Shown here: positions 14,910-23,640 of the stretch, piece after piece | How positions within the stretch are numbered: position 1 is the stretch's first letter | Layout of the letters: each line of letters opens with the position of its first letter | Source of the DNA: Amycolatopsis coloradensis | Lineage (GTDB): Bacteria; Actinomycetota; Actinomycetes; Mycobacteriales; Pseudonocardiaceae | Length of the DNA: 32,409 nucleotides | Direction of reading: 5' to 3' | Assembly (NCBI RefSeq): GCF_037997115.1 | Contig: NZ_CP150484.1 | Span: forward strand, 7,858,030 to 7,890,438 | Made by a program: the position numbers and the translations under genes | Notes under the pieces: generated by a model | The model's database searches: none | The model's input: the letters and a program-made list of their open reading frames with translations, nothing else | What the model was told of the DNA's origin: nothing

Positions 14910-17900
14910 TTACGCACGCGGCTTTTCGCGCTGCTCGTAGGTCTCGATGATGTCGCCGACCTTGAGGTCGCTGTACGACCCCAGAGTCAGACCACACTCG
15001 TACCCGTCGCGGACCTCGACCACGTCGTCCTTGAACCGCCGCAGCGAGCTGATCGGCAGGTTCTCGGCGATGACGGTCGCGTCGCGGAGCAGGCGGGCCC
15101 GCGCGTTGCGGCGGATCTCGCCCGAGACGACGAGACAACCGGCGATGGTGCCGATCTTCGACGACTTGAAGACGTCGCGGATCTCCGCCTTGCCGAGCTC
15201 GACCTCTTCGTACTCCGGCTTGAGCATGCCCTTCAGAGCCTGCTCGATCTCCTCGATCGCCTGGTAGATGACCGTGTAGTACCGGACGTCGACGCCTTCG
15301 CGGGTGGCCCGCTCGGTCGCCTTGCCCTGCGCACGGACGTTGAAGCCCAGGACGATCGCGTCGGACGCGGTCGCCAGGTCGATGTCGGACTCGGTGACGC
15401 CACCGACACCGCGGTGCACGACGTTGAGTTCGACGTCGTCGCCGACCTCGAGCTGCACCAGCGAGGCTTCGAGGGCCTCGACGGTACCGGAGTTGTCACC
15501 CTTGATGATCAGGTTGAGGCTGTTCGTCTCCTTCAAGGCGGAGTCGAGGTCCTCGAGGCTGACCCGCTTGCGGCGCGACGCGTTGAGGGCGTTGCGCGTC
15601 CGGGCGGAGCGGCGCTCGGCGATCTGCCGGGCGACGCGGTCCTCGTCGACCACCAGGAAGGTGTCGCCCGCACCCGGCACCGAGGTGAACCCGATGACCT
15701 GGACGGGACGCGACGGGTACGCCTCCGTGACGTCGACGTTGTGCTCGTCGACCATCCGGCGGACGCGGCCGTAGGCGTCACCCGCCACGACCGAGTCACC
15801 GACGCGCAGCGTGCCTCGCTGGACCAGCACCGTGGCCACCGGACCGCGGCCGCGGTCGAGGTGGGCCTCGATCGCGACACCCTGGGCCTCCATGTCCGGG
15901 TTGGCCCGGAGGTCCAGCGCGGCGTCGGCGGTCAGCAGGATCGCCTCGAGCAGGCCGTCGATGTTGATGTTCTGCCGCGCGGAGATCTCGACGAACATCG
16001 TGTCGCCGCCGTACTCCTCGGCGACCAGGCCGTACTCGGTCAGCTGCTGCCGGATCTTGTCCGGGTTCGCGCCTTCCTTGTCGATCTTGTTGATCGCGAC
16101 CACGATCGGCGCCTTGGCGGCCTGCGCGTGGTTGATCGCCTCGACCGTCTGCGGCATCACACCGTCGTCGGCCGCCACCACGATCACCGCGATGTCGGTC
16201 GAGTTGGCACCACGGGCACGCATGGCGGTGAACGCCTCGTGACCCGGGGTGTCGATGAAGGTGATCAGACGCGGGTTGCCTTCGAGCTCGGTCTCGATCT
16301 GGTAGGCGCCGATGTGCTGGGTGATGCCACCGGCTTCACCTTCGCGCACCTTCGTCTTGCGGATCGTGTCGAGCAGTCGGGTCTTACCGTGGTCGACGTG
16401 ACCCATGATGGTCACGACCGGCGGACGGACCTGCAGATCCTCTTCCTCACCCGCGTCTTCGCCGTAGGTGATGTCGAAGGTCTCGAGCAGCTCCCGGTCC
16501 TCTTCCTCGGGACTGACGACCTGAACGTTGTAGTTCATTTCGCCGCCGAGCAGTTCCAGGATGTCGTCGGACACCGACTGCGTCGCGGTGACCATCTCAC
16601 CGAGGTGGAAGAGCACCTGCACCAGCGAAGCCGGGTTGGCGTCGATCTTCTCGGCGAAGTCGGTCAGCGAGGCACCACGCGGCAGGCGGATCGTCTCGCC
16701 CTGCCCCTTGGGCAGACGGACACCACCGACGCTGGGCGCCTGCATGTTGTCCATGTACTCCTGGCGCTTCTGCCGCTTCGACTTGCGACCCTTGCGCGAG
16801 GGGCCACCGGGACGCCCGAAGGCACCCGCGGTACCGCCACGGCCACCGGGGCCGCCACGACCGCCGCCGCCACGGAAACCGCCGCCACCGGCCGGGGCAC
16901 CGCCACCGCCGCCGGGGCCACCGCCACCGGGACGGAAACCGCCGCCACCGCCGCCGGGACGGAAACCGCCACCGCCGCCGCCACCGGGACCGCCGCGGAA
17001 ACCTCCACCGCCGCCACCGGGACCGCCGCGAGCGCCGCCGCCGGGGCCACCACGGGCTCCGCCACCGGGACCACCGCGGCCGCCACCGGGACCACCGGCC
17101 GGACGGGCCGGGCGGCCCGGCATCATGCCGGGGTTCGGGCGCGGGGGCATGTTGCCCGGGCTGGGCCGGTTACCGCCGGGAGCGCCGCCACCGGGACGCG
17201 GAGCCGGACGGTCGCCGCCCTGCCCGCCACCGGGACGCGGCGGACGGTTGTCGCCGCCCTGCTGGTTGCCGCCGCCGGGACGCGGGGCGGACGGGCGCGG
17301 GGCCGGGGAACCGGAACCCACGCCGAACGGGTTGTTGCCGACACGCGGGGTGCGCGGGCCGGGCTTCGGACCGCCGGGCTTGGGGCCCTGCGGCTTCGGC
17401 GGCACGACCGAACCCTGCGACGGCGTCTGGGACGCGGGCGGGGTGGCGGGTGCCGGAGGGGTCTCCTTCTTCGGCTCGGCCGGAGCGGCCTTCGCCGCCG
17501 GAGCGACCTCTTCCTTGGGCGCCGGCGGCCGGGGGCCGGGGCGCGGACCCGGGCGGGCGCCCGGAGCGGGCCGGGACGGCTGCTGAGCCGGGGCCGACGT
17601 AGACGGCGCTGCCGGAGCGGACGCCGCGGGGGCGGCCGGGGCCTCGGACTTCGCCGCGGGCTGAGCGGGCTTCGCGGCCGGAGCCGGGGCAGCGGGCTTC
17701 GCGGGCGGCGCGGGTGAAGGACGCGGGCCGGGGGTCGGAACCGGCTTCTTCTTGCCGTCCTTGGACGGATACGCGTCACGGAGACGACGGGCGACCGGCG
17801 CCTCGACGGTGGACGACGCGGACTTCACGAACTCGCCCTGTTCCTTCAACTTGGCGAGAACTTCCTTGCTGGTGATGCCGAGCTCTTTCGCGAGCTCATG

Positions 17901-17921
17901 TACTCGGGCCTTGCCTGGCAC
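14910..17921 (-). CDS. infB: Translation initiation factor IF-2
   Basis: GTPase that places initiator tRNA on the 30S subunit and promotes subunit joining. The 1003-residue protein has an N-terminal IF2_N domain (KARVHELAKELGITSKEVL), then a Pro/Ala-rich stretch and an extremely Gly/Arg-rich linker up to about residue 380. A second IF2_N-like segment (ASLTDFAEKIDANPASLVQV) follows. The G domain has GHVDHGKT near 504, DTPGHEAF and NKID, and domains II-IV end near TYEQREKPRA. The start is taken as GTG 17921, with AGGAG 4 nt upstream. An ATG 12 bases further up has no ribosome site. It lies downstream of ylxR after a 145-base gap. Confidence 0.96.
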   Translation of the reverse strand: MPGKARVHELAKELGITSKEVLAKLKEQGEFVKSASSTVEAPVARRLRDAYPSKDGKKKPVPTPGPRPSPAPPAKPAAPAPAAKPAQPAAKSEAPAAPAASAPAAPSTSAPAQQPSRPAPGARPGPRPGPRPPAPKEEVAPAAKAAPAEPKKETPPAPATPPASQTPSQGSVVPPKPQGPKPGGPKPGPRTPRVGNNPFGVGSGSPAPRPSAPRPGGGNQQGGDNRPPRPGGGQGGDRPAPRPGGGAPGGNRPSPGNMPPRPNPGMMPGRPARPAGGPGGGRGGPGGGARGGPGGGARGGPGGGGGGFRGGPGGGGGGGFRPGGGGGGFRPGGGGPGGGGGAPAGGGGFRGGGGRGGPGGRGGTAGAFGRPGGPSRKGRKSKRQKRQEYMDNMQAPSVGGVRLPKGQGETIRLPRGASLTDFAEKIDANPASLVQVLFHLGEMVTATQSVSDDILELLGGEMNYNVQVVSPEEEDRELLETFDITYGEDAGEEEDLQVRPPVVTIMGHVDHGKTRLLDTIRKTKVREGEAGGITQHIGAYQIETELEGNPRLITFIDTPGHEAFTAMRARGANSTDIAVIVVAADDGVMPQTVEAINHAQAAKAPIVVAINKIDKEGANPDKIRQQLTEYGLVAEEYGGDTMFVEISARQNINIDGLLEAILLTADAALDLRANPDMEAQGVAIEAHLDRGRGPVATVLVQRGTLRVGDSVVAGDAYGRVRRMVDEHNVDVTEAYPSRPVQVIGFTSVPGAGDTFLVVDEDRVARQIAERRSARTRNALNASRRKRVSLEDLDSALKETNSLNLIIKGDNSGTVEALEASLVQLEVGDDVELNVVHRGVGGVTESDIDLATASDAIVLGFNVRAQGKATERATREGVDVRYYTVIYQAIEEIEQALKGMLKPEYEEVELGKAEIRDVFKSSKIGTIAGCLVVSGEIRRNARARLLRDATVIAENLPISSLRRFKDDVVEVRDGYECGLTLGSYSDLKVGDIIETYEQREKPRA
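16810..17110 (-). repeat. Low-complexity Gly/Arg-rich coding repeat in infB
   Basis: About 300 bases of near-periodic CCGCCACCG/GGACCGCC units encode runs such as RGGPGGGARGGPGGG and GGGFRPGGGGGG. This is coding DNA within the IF-2 linker. It also explains the long spurious open frames on the opposite strand. Such tracts are prone to length variation by slippage. Confidence 0.85.
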
Positions 17922-18043
17922 AGCTCTCCTCATCTGGGGAGGCCGGCGGCAGACCCGCAGACCTCGTCCTATTGTCGCGCGTTCATTGATTCAGCTTCAC
18001 GGCTGACTCATGACGGGTCGACCTGCTTCCTGATTCCATCCGG

Positions 18044-18062
18044 CACCGGGGATGTCCCGGCG
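18044..18062 (-). terminator. Small hairpin after ylxR
   Basis: As minus-strand RNA, a 7-bp stem (CGCCGGG with CCCGGTG, one G-U pair) and a 5-nt loop start about 5 bases past the ylxR stop. No U-run is present. Bases 17922-18043 up to infB contain no gene; a promoter for infB there is possible, but I cannot assign boxes. Confidence 0.35.
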
Positions 18063-18066
18063 CCCC

Positions 18067-18396
18067 TCATTCCTCGGCGAGCCGCTCCAGGCGTTCGTGG
18101 ACACCCTGGGCGTCGAGCGACCCTGGAACACGAAGTGCCCGGGGGAACGCTCTGCGCCGCTCGGCCTTGGCCAGACAGTCCGGCTCGGGGTGCAACCAGG
18201 CACCCCGGCCCGGCAACCGCCGACGTTCGTCGACGATCAGCCGACCGTCCGCCGCGACCACTCGCAGCAACTCGCCGATCAAGGCCCGCTTACGGCAACC
18301 CACACAGGTGCGAACCGGAGTTTCCCGGTCATGCTGGAGGTCGGTTCCCGGCCGCGGGCTCTGAACCACTCGTAAGTCTAGCGCTTCGACCTTCAC
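18067..18396 (-). CDS. ylxR: YlxR-family RNA-binding protein
   Basis: A 109-residue member of the YlxR (DUF448) family of the nusA-infB operon. It has the signature RTCVGCRKR and GRGAWLHPEPDCL. The fold is that of a small RNA- or nucleic-acid-binding protein; roles in RNase P activity or transcription regulation have been proposed for homologues. The GTG start overlaps the nusA stop by 4 bases (GTGA), implying translational coupling. The first 25 residues are an extension before the conserved core. Confidence 0.92.
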   Translation of the reverse strand: MKVEALDLRVVQSPRPGTDLQHDRETPVRTCVGCRKRALIGELLRVVAADGRLIVDERRRLPGRGAWLHPEPDCLAKAERRRAFPRALRVPGSLDAQGVHERLERLAEE

Positions 18397-19433
18397 TCAG
18401 CCGAACCGGTTGCCGCGGCGGGCCGCGCCTGCCCGGCGTGTGCTTCGTCACCCTGCTCAGAAGCGGCGTCACTGCGGATGTCGATACGCCAGCCGGTGAG
18501 CCGGGCGGCGAGGCGGGCGTTCTGCCCTTCCTTGCCGATCGCGAGCGAAAGCTGGTAGTCCGGGACGACCACCCGAGCGGTCTTGGCCCGCTCGTCGACG
18601 ACCTGTACGGAGACAACCTTCGCGGGCGACAGCGCATTCCCGACGAACTTCGCCGGGTCTTCGGAGAAGTCGATGATGTCGATCTTCTCGCCCGCCAGCT
18701 CGCTCATCACGTTGCGCACGCGCGCGCCGACCGGGCCGATGCAGGCGCCCTTGGCGTTGACGCCGGGCACCGTCGAGCGGACCGCGATCTTGGTCCGGTG
18801 TCCCGGCTCCCGCGCGACGGCGGCGATCTCGACCGTGCCGTCGGCGATTTCGGGGACCTCGAGGGCGAACAGCTTGTGCACCAGCTTCGGATGCGAACGG
18901 GACAGCGTGATCTGCGGGCCCCGGTTGCCGCGCGAGACGGTCACGACGTAGGCCTTGATCCGGTCGCCGTGCTCGTAGGTCTCGCCGGGCACCTGCTCGA
19001 TCGCGGGCAGCACGCCTTCGATGTCGCCGACCTGGATGACGACCATGCCGCGGGCGTTGGCGCGGGCGTCACGCTGCACCACGCCGGCGACGATCTCGTT
19101 CTCCTTGGCGGAGAACTCGCCGAAGGTCTTCTCGTGCTCGGCGTCGCGCAACCGCTGCAGGATGACCTGCCGCGCGGTGGTCGCCGCGATCCGGCCGAAG
19201 CCCTCGGGGGTGTCGTCCCACTCCTCGTCGGTCTGGCCGTCCGGGGTGAGGGTGTGCGCGAGGACACGGACCAGCCCGCTCTTGCGATCGATGTCGATCC
19301 TGGCGTGCGGCTGGTGGCCCTCGGTGTGCTTGTACGCGGTGAGGAGCGCGGTTTCGATCGCTTCGATCACCGTCTCGAAGGGGATGTCCTTGTCCCGTTC
19401 GATCGCGCGCAGCGCGGCGATGTCGACGTTCAC
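18393..19433 (-). CDS. nusA: Transcription termination/antitermination factor NusA
   Basis: Modulates pausing, termination and antitermination by RNA polymerase. The 346-residue actinobacterial short form has the NusA N-terminal domain (IPFETVIEAIETALLTAYKH), an S1 domain (EIVAGVVQRDARANARGMVV) and tandem KH domains, with VPGVNAKGACIGPVGARVR and LSLAIGKEGQNARLAARL. The C-terminal acidic repeats of the E. coli protein are absent, as expected for this phylum. The GTG start overlaps the rimP stop by 4 bases. It sits in the rimP-nusA-ylxR chain. Confidence 0.96.
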   Translation of the reverse strand: MNVDIAALRAIERDKDIPFETVIEAIETALLTAYKHTEGHQPHARIDIDRKSGLVRVLAHTLTPDGQTDEEWDDTPEGFGRIAATTARQVILQRLRDAEHEKTFGEFSAKENEIVAGVVQRDARANARGMVVIQVGDIEGVLPAIEQVPGETYEHGDRIKAYVVTVSRGNRGPQITLSRSHPKLVHKLFALEVPEIADGTVEIAAVAREPGHRTKIAVRSTVPGVNAKGACIGPVGARVRNVMSELAGEKIDIIDFSEDPAKFVGNALSPAKVVSVQVVDERAKTARVVVPDYQLSLAIGKEGQNARLAARLTGWRIDIRSDAASEQGDEAHAGQARPAAATGSAE

Positions 19434-19969
19434 TTCGGCTCCTCCTTCGGCTCCGTGGTGGCGGCGTTCAGGGCCGACGCATCGTTTTCCAACAGTTTCA
19501 GGTCCTCGGCAGGTGGTTGCTTGAACTCGATCTCGATGACCGCCTTGGTCACCGAGGCGTAGGGGACGTCCCGGATCTCGCCGTCCACGAGCACTCGCGC
19601 GGATTTCTCCCCCGCGTGCCCGACGCGGCCGATGAACGCCGCGCCTTCGGCCGGCGTGACCTTGACGAGGCGGAACTTCGCGCGCCGCCAGTGCCGCTGC
19701 AAGGTCAAGGGCCGGTCGAGGCCCGGCGAGGTGACTTCGAGCGTGTACGCGCTGGCGATCACGTGCTCGTTCTCGTCGAGCGCGGCGGAGACGGCGCGGC
19801 TGACGCTCGCCACCTCGTCCAGCCCGACGCCGTCGTCCCCGTCGACGACGACCTTGACCAGCTGGCGGCGGCCTGCCTGCTGGACCTCGAAGGAATCGAG
19901 GTCGAAACCCGCGGCCTTGACGGCTTCGGCCACGATGGGCTCCAGCCTGCTGGCGAGGTCGTTGGGCAC
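19430..19969 (-). CDS. rimP: Ribosome maturation factor RimP
   Basis: 30S assembly factor. It has 179 residues in the typical two-domain layout: LEPIVAEAVKAAGFDLDSFEV, the VDGDDGVGLDEVASVSRAVS segment, the EVTSPGLDRPL motif, and a C-terminal SH3-like domain (FIGRVGHAGEKSARVLVDGE, then IEIEFKQP). The GTG start has AGGAG 9 nt upstream. It is the first gene of the nusA-infB operon here. The 135 bases upstream, before the divergent DUF4439 start, should hold the operon promoter; I cannot point to clear boxes. Confidence 0.95.
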   Translation of the reverse strand: MPNDLASRLEPIVAEAVKAAGFDLDSFEVQQAGRRQLVKVVVDGDDGVGLDEVASVSRAVSAALDENEHVIASAYTLEVTSPGLDRPLTLQRHWRRAKFRLVKVTPAEGAAFIGRVGHAGEKSARVLVDGEIRDVPYASVTKAVIEIEFKQPPAEDLKLLENDASALNAATTEPKEEPK

Positions 19970-20104
19970 GGTGGAGCGCTCCTGTTCGGCTGTGGGCGAC
20001 CCGGCGGCGTGGATCCGGGTTCGGTAGTGGTCCAGCTTATCCGGTCACCCCAGCGTGACGCGCGAGCGGCGGCCCCGCGCGGGGTACTGGCAGGATGGGG
20101 CGGC

Positions 20105-21031
20105 GTGACCGGAAGATCGACAGAGCCGAGCCGTCGCACTTTCCTGCGGATGGGAGCGCTGGCCGCGCTGGCCGTGCCGCTGGCGTCCGCCTGCTCCCCC
20201 GGCTTCGACGAAAGCCCCGACCCGCTGGGTCCCCTGCTGCGCGCGGCGGAGACCGACGCGGCCGGCGCGAAGGCGCTGGGCGCCGAAGGCGAAGCGGTCG
20301 CCACCGCGCGGGCCGCGCACGCGGCCGCGCTCAAGACCGAGGTCGACCGGCTCAACCGGCCGAAGCCGGAGCAGTCCGGTCCCGCGGAGACCCCGCCGTC
20401 GTCGGTGGACGGGCTCAAGGAACGGCTCGCCCAGGCCCGCAAGCAGGCCGAGGGCCTCGTGCCTTCGCTGCCCCGCTACCGCGCCGGGATGGTCGCCTCG
20501 ATCGCGGCGGGCTGCGCGGCGCTGCAGCAGAGTTCGGAGAAGCTCGGCCGCGGCGACGACGCCGGCGCGGTCGAAGTGCCCGCCGGGGTCCGGCTCGGCG
20601 GGGAGAGCGCGGAGGCCGTCCAGCAGGCGCTGGCGGCCGAACACGCGGCGATCTGGGTGTACGGGCTGGTCAGCGCGTACCTGCCCGCCGCCTTCACCGG
20701 CGCGGTGGCCAGGGGCACGGCCGAGCACGTCAAACGGCGGGACGTCTGCGAACGGATGCTTTCCGCGGCGGGTCAGACGCCCACCGGTCCGGAGGCCGCG
20801 TACGTGCCGCCGAGGCCGGTGACCGACGCGAACTCGGCGATGGAACTGGTGGCGACGGCCGAGGCGGACGCGACCTCGGCCTGGCTCGGCGTGATCGACC
20901 GGACGGACGACGCGGCTTTGCGGACGACGGCGCTGAACGCGCTGATCGGGTCGGCGCGGCGGGGGACGGCGTGGCGGGCCGAATTCGGCGCGAAGCCGGT
21001 GGCGATCGCCATGCCGGGCCAGTCGGCCTGA
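20105..21031 (+). CDS. Tat lipoprotein with DUF4439 ferritin-like domain
   Basis: A 308-residue exported protein. It has a twin-arginine lipoprotein signal (RRTFLRMGALAALAVPLASA, then Cys), a helical mid-region with coiled-coil character (VDGLKERLAQARKQAEGLV), and a C-terminal helical domain typical of DUF4439, with LAAEHAAIWVYGLVSAYLP and GTAEHVKRRDVCERML. Ferritin-like folds often bind metal; whether this one does cannot be told here. A homologue sits divergent from rimP in mycobacteria too (Rv2844 region), so the neighbourhood is conserved. The GTG start has a weak AGGA about 10 nt upstream. Confidence 0.85.
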   Translation: MTGRSTEPSRRTFLRMGALAALAVPLASACSPGFDESPDPLGPLLRAAETDAAGAKALGAEGEAVATARAAHAAALKTEVDRLNRPKPEQSGPAETPPSSVDGLKERLAQARKQAEGLVPSLPRYRAGMVASIAAGCAALQQSSEKLGRGDDAGAVEVPAGVRLGGESAEAVQQALAAEHAAIWVYGLVSAYLPAAFTGAVARGTAEHVKRRDVCERMLSAAGQTPTGPEAAYVPPRPVTDANSAMELVATAEADATSAWLGVIDRTDDAALRTTALNALIGSARRGTAWRAEFGAKPVAIAMPGQSA

Positions 21032-21034
21032 GCT

Positions 21035-21107
21035 GAAGGGGACTTTCCCCGCATGTGACGCGACGAAAGCGTCCTTCACCGCGTGAGATGCGGTGAAGGA
21101 CGCTTTC
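21035..21107. repeat. Composite intergenic repeat, family 1 copy B; bidirectional terminator
   Basis: Begins with an 18-base module identical to the arm at 6031-6048. A perfect 18-bp hairpin follows: GAAAGCGTCCTTCACCGC at 21065-21082 and its complement at 21090-21107, with a 7-nt loop. It fills the 87-base gap between two convergent genes, so a bidirectional terminator is likely. Compared with copy A the modules are rearranged. Confidence 0.8.
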
Positions 21108-21118
21108 AGCCCACGGGC

Positions 21119-21793
21119 TCAGCGGCGCAGGTCACCCGAAAGCCGCAGGGCGTCGGTCGCGATCCGCTCCAGCAGCTGCTTGTCGGTCTGCTTGTTGTAG
21201 AAACCGGCCAGCACGATCGCCACTTCCGGCCCGGTGACGTGGGAGTCGTAGGCCGCGTCCTGCCCGGAGATCTTCGGAGCGCCCTGTGCCTTGAAGGTCC
21301 CGTCGCGCACCAGGTCGGACACGTTGCCCGTGCCGTCCTTGTCGGTGAGCGCCTTGAGCTGGGTCGCGGTGACCTCGCCGGGCATGGTGACCAGGACGAC
21401 CGATACCAGCGCCTTCTTCCCACCGGTCTCGGTCGTGTAGAGCGCCCGTGAAAGGCGCGTGCACGGCGTCTCGGTGAAGAACTTCTTGGTGTCGCCGTAG
21501 GCCTTGCTCGCGCAGTCGGTGGTCACCTGCGGCCCCTCGACCAGCGTGTACTGGAACTGGCCGCTCTTCGACGGCGGGTCCGCGACCGGGGTGGGTTCCG
21601 GCTCGTGCCGGATCAGCCACCAGAGCAGGGCGGACACGACCGCGATGGCGACCAGTCCGGCGCCCTTGAGCGCCAGGCCCTTGGTGTCCCTCGGCGGATT
21701 CGGCGCGGGCGGCGGCCCGCCCGGCCCTGCCGGTCGCACCGGCTGAAGCCGGGCCGTTTCCGTCGGTCCCGGGGTAAATTGCGCACCAACCAC
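21119..21793 (-). CDS. Single-pass membrane protein, function unknown
   Basis: A 224-residue protein I do not recognise. It has a Pro/Gly-rich cytoplasmic N-terminus (PAGPGGPPPAPNPPRD), one TM helix at about 44-62 (LKGAGLVAIAVVSALLWWLI), and an extracytoplasmic domain of about 155 residues with two Cys (TTDCAS and ETPCTRL) that could pair. Similar Pro-rich, one-TM proteins are common in actinobacteria. The GTG start lacks a Shine-Dalgarno sequence; a TACCGT box 8 bases upstream suggests a leaderless transcript, though the upstream gene ends only 34 bases away. It is convergent with the DUF4439 gene. Confidence 0.7.
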   Translation of the reverse strand: MVGAQFTPGPTETARLQPVRPAGPGGPPPAPNPPRDTKGLALKGAGLVAIAVVSALLWWLIRHEPEPTPVADPPSKSGQFQYTLVEGPQVTTDCASKAYGDTKKFFTETPCTRLSRALYTTETGGKKALVSVVLVTMPGEVTATQLKALTDKDGTGNVSDLVRDGTFKAQGAPKISGQDAAYDSHVTGPEVAIVLAGFYNKQTDKQLLERIATDALRLSGDLRR

Positions 21794-21827
21794 GGGAACA
21801 TACGGTAGTTCACGCCGCTCCGGCGGT

Positions 21828-22847
21828 TCACCTGAACGTGCTTATCACCCGTTCGACGTCGTCAGCCGTGTTGTAGAGATGGAAGCCGAATCGCTGCCTT
21901 CCGGCCCGGGTACCGGCCACGATGCCCGCTTCCTGCACCCGGCGGGCGTCGGCGTCGAGCGAGACGATCGCGCTCCCCTGACCGGGTGAGCCGAGCGCTT
22001 CGAGGAGTGAGTCGGCGAGCCCCACGCAGTGCGCGCGGACGGCGGCGAGGTCCAGGGACGCGAGGTAGTCCAGCGACACCGCGGCGCCGGCGAACGCGAG
22101 CCAGGCCGGGGACAGGTCGAGCGAGCGGGTGCCCTCGGCGAGGCGCAACGGGAGGCCGTAGACGGTCTGCCAGCGGTCCTCCCCCGCGTACCAGTTCGCG
22201 GCCACCGGCACCGCCCGCTCCAGCACCCGCGGATGCGCGGCCAGCCACGCCGCCCCGCGCGGCGCGAGCAGCCATTTGTATCCGGCGGCGACCACCCAGT
22301 CGGCCCAGCCGAGGTCCAGTGGCTGCCACCCGGCGGCCTGTGTGGCGTCGAGCAGGACCGCGGCACCCGCCGCCTCGGCCGCGGCCCTGAGCGCGCCGAG
22401 GTCGACCTGGGCACCATCGGCCGACTGGACGACGCTGACCGCGACGAGGTCGTGCCCCTCGACGCGTGCGGACAGCTCGGCCAACGGGACTTCGGTGACC
22501 TTCACCCCGCGGTGCGCCTGGGCCGCGAACGGGAAGGTGACGCTCGTGAAGTCGTTCGCGGCGGCCAGCACGCTGGCGCCGTCGGGCAGACCGGCGGCCA
22601 CGTTCGCGATCAGCTGCGAGACGGACGCCCCGATCGCGACCCGCTCCCCCGGGACCCCGATCAGCGCGCCGAACCCCGCCCTGGTCCGCGCGACGGGCTC
22701 GTCGAAGTCCGCCGGACGGGCTTCGCCGCGGCGCCACCGCTCGACCGCCTCCGCCACGGCGTCGGCCACGTGCGACGGCGGGATGCCGATACTGGGCGTG
22801 TTCAGATAACCGGGCGGGACGGCGAATTCGGCTCCGAAGGTCTGCAT
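21828..22847 (-). CDS. Class-V aminotransferase / cysteine-desulfurase-like PLP enzyme
   Basis: A 339-residue fold-type I PLP protein. It contains YLNTPSIGIPPSHVADAVAE at the N-terminus, ASVSQLIANVAAGLP (cofactor phosphate region), DATQAAGWQPLD (the Asp that binds the pyridine nitrogen), and AGYKWLLAPRG with the presumed Schiff-base Lys191. The active-site Cys loop of true cysteine desulfurases is not apparent, so aminotransferase or lyase activity is more likely. The substrate is unknown. ATG 22847 begins 10 bases after the stop of the PEP-mutase-like gene. A TAATCT box 7 bases upstream and no spaced Shine-Dalgarno sequence allow a leaderless start or read-through. Confidence 0.85.
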   Translation of the reverse strand: MQTFGAEFAVPPGYLNTPSIGIPPSHVADAVAEAVERWRRGEARPADFDEPVARTRAGFGALIGVPGERVAIGASVSQLIANVAAGLPDGASVLAAANDFTSVTFPFAAQAHRGVKVTEVPLAELSARVEGHDLVAVSVVQSADGAQVDLGALRAAAEAAGAAVLLDATQAAGWQPLDLGWADWVVAAGYKWLLAPRGAAWLAAHPRVLERAVPVAANWYAGEDRWQTVYGLPLRLAEGTRSLDLSPAWLAFAGAAVSLDYLASLDLAAVRAHCVGLADSLLEALGSPGQGSAIVSLDADARRVQEAGIVAGTRAGRQRFGFHLYNTADDVERVISTFR

Positions 22848-22857
22848 GCTCCCGAGA

Positions 22858-23619
22858 TTAATGAGATTCCGGGAGCAGGGCGGCGACGTCGGCGTACGAC
22901 GGCGGGGCCAACGGGAGTTCACCGCCGTCGCGAACGGCCTCCACCGTGCGCAGCGTGGCGGCCAGCGCCATCCGGTACGGCAGCGACCCGAGACTGACCC
23001 GGGCGACGCCGAGTTCGGCCGCTCGCGCGACGGTGACCTTGCCGGGCAGGAACAGCAGGTTCACCGGCACCCGGACGGCCTTCACCAGCCGCACGACGTC
23101 CGCGGGTTCGGCGAGCCCCGGCACGAACACCCCGTCGGCGCCCGCGTCCACATAGGACAGGGAACGGTCGATCGCGGTGCCGATATCGGGCTCCCCCAGC
23201 CAATGCGTGTCCGTCCGCGCGTTGACGAAGAGACCGGGAGCGCGTTCCTTCACCGCCGCGATCTTGGCGGCGTGCCGCACAGGGTCGCCCAGCGCGTCTT
23301 CGAGGTTGATGCCCGCGACACCGGCTTCGGCGAGCTCCGCCGCCAGCGCGCCGACCTCGCCCGGGTCTTCGCTGAACCCGTCGGCGAGATCGACGCTGAT
23401 GAGCGTGTCCAGCCCGGTGAGCCGCCGCGCCAGCCGGACGGTGGCTTCCTTCGAGGACGGGGCGCCGTCCGGCTCGCCCTCGGCGGCCGAGACCCCGAGA
23501 CTGGTCGTGCCGAGTGCCGGAAAGCCTTGCGCGGCAAGGAAGGCGGCCGTACCGAACTCCCAGACGTTCGGCAGGAGCAGCGGGGAACCGGGGCGGTGCA
23601 GGGCGGCGAATGAGGTCAT
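22858..23619 (-). CDS. Isocitrate lyase / PEP mutase family protein
   Basis: A 253-residue TIM-barrel enzyme of the phosphoenolpyruvate mutase/isocitrate lyase superfamily. It has LLLPNVWEFGTAAFLAAQGF, GTTSLGVSAAEG, the metal-site SVDLADGFS, GINLEDA and LFVNARTDTHW. Members include oxaloacetate decarboxylases, phosphonopyruvate hydrolases and uncharacterised lyases; the loop residues are not enough to choose. No phosphonate genes are nearby. It is followed by the class-V aminotransferase, so a small metabolic unit is possible. The ATG has a TACCGT box 6 bases upstream and a perfect inverted repeat centred about 32 bases upstream. Confidence 0.85.
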   Translation of the reverse strand: MTSFAALHRPGSPLLLPNVWEFGTAAFLAAQGFPALGTTSLGVSAAEGEPDGAPSSKEATVRLARRLTGLDTLISVDLADGFSEDPGEVGALAAELAEAGVAGINLEDALGDPVRHAAKIAAVKERAPGLFVNARTDTHWLGEPDIGTAIDRSLSYVDAGADGVFVPGLAEPADVVRLVKAVRVPVNLLFLPGKVTVARAAELGVARVSLGSLPYRMALAATLRTVEAVRDGGELPLAPPSYADVAALLPESH

Positions 23620-23640
23620 GTCACGACGGTAGCCAGCGGA

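Noticed and set aside
16810..17110. CRISPR-like or tandem non-coding array
   Set aside because: The period is a multiple of three without spacers, and it lies in frame inside infB.
15414..17717. 767-residue plus-strand open frame opposite infB
   Set aside because: Its Thr/Ala/Gly-rich repeats are the complement of the IF-2 linker; no domain or ribosome site.
17922..17933. ATG 17933 as the infB start
   Set aside because: No Shine-Dalgarno sequence precedes it, whereas AGGAG immediately precedes GTG 17921 and the IF2_N domain begins there.
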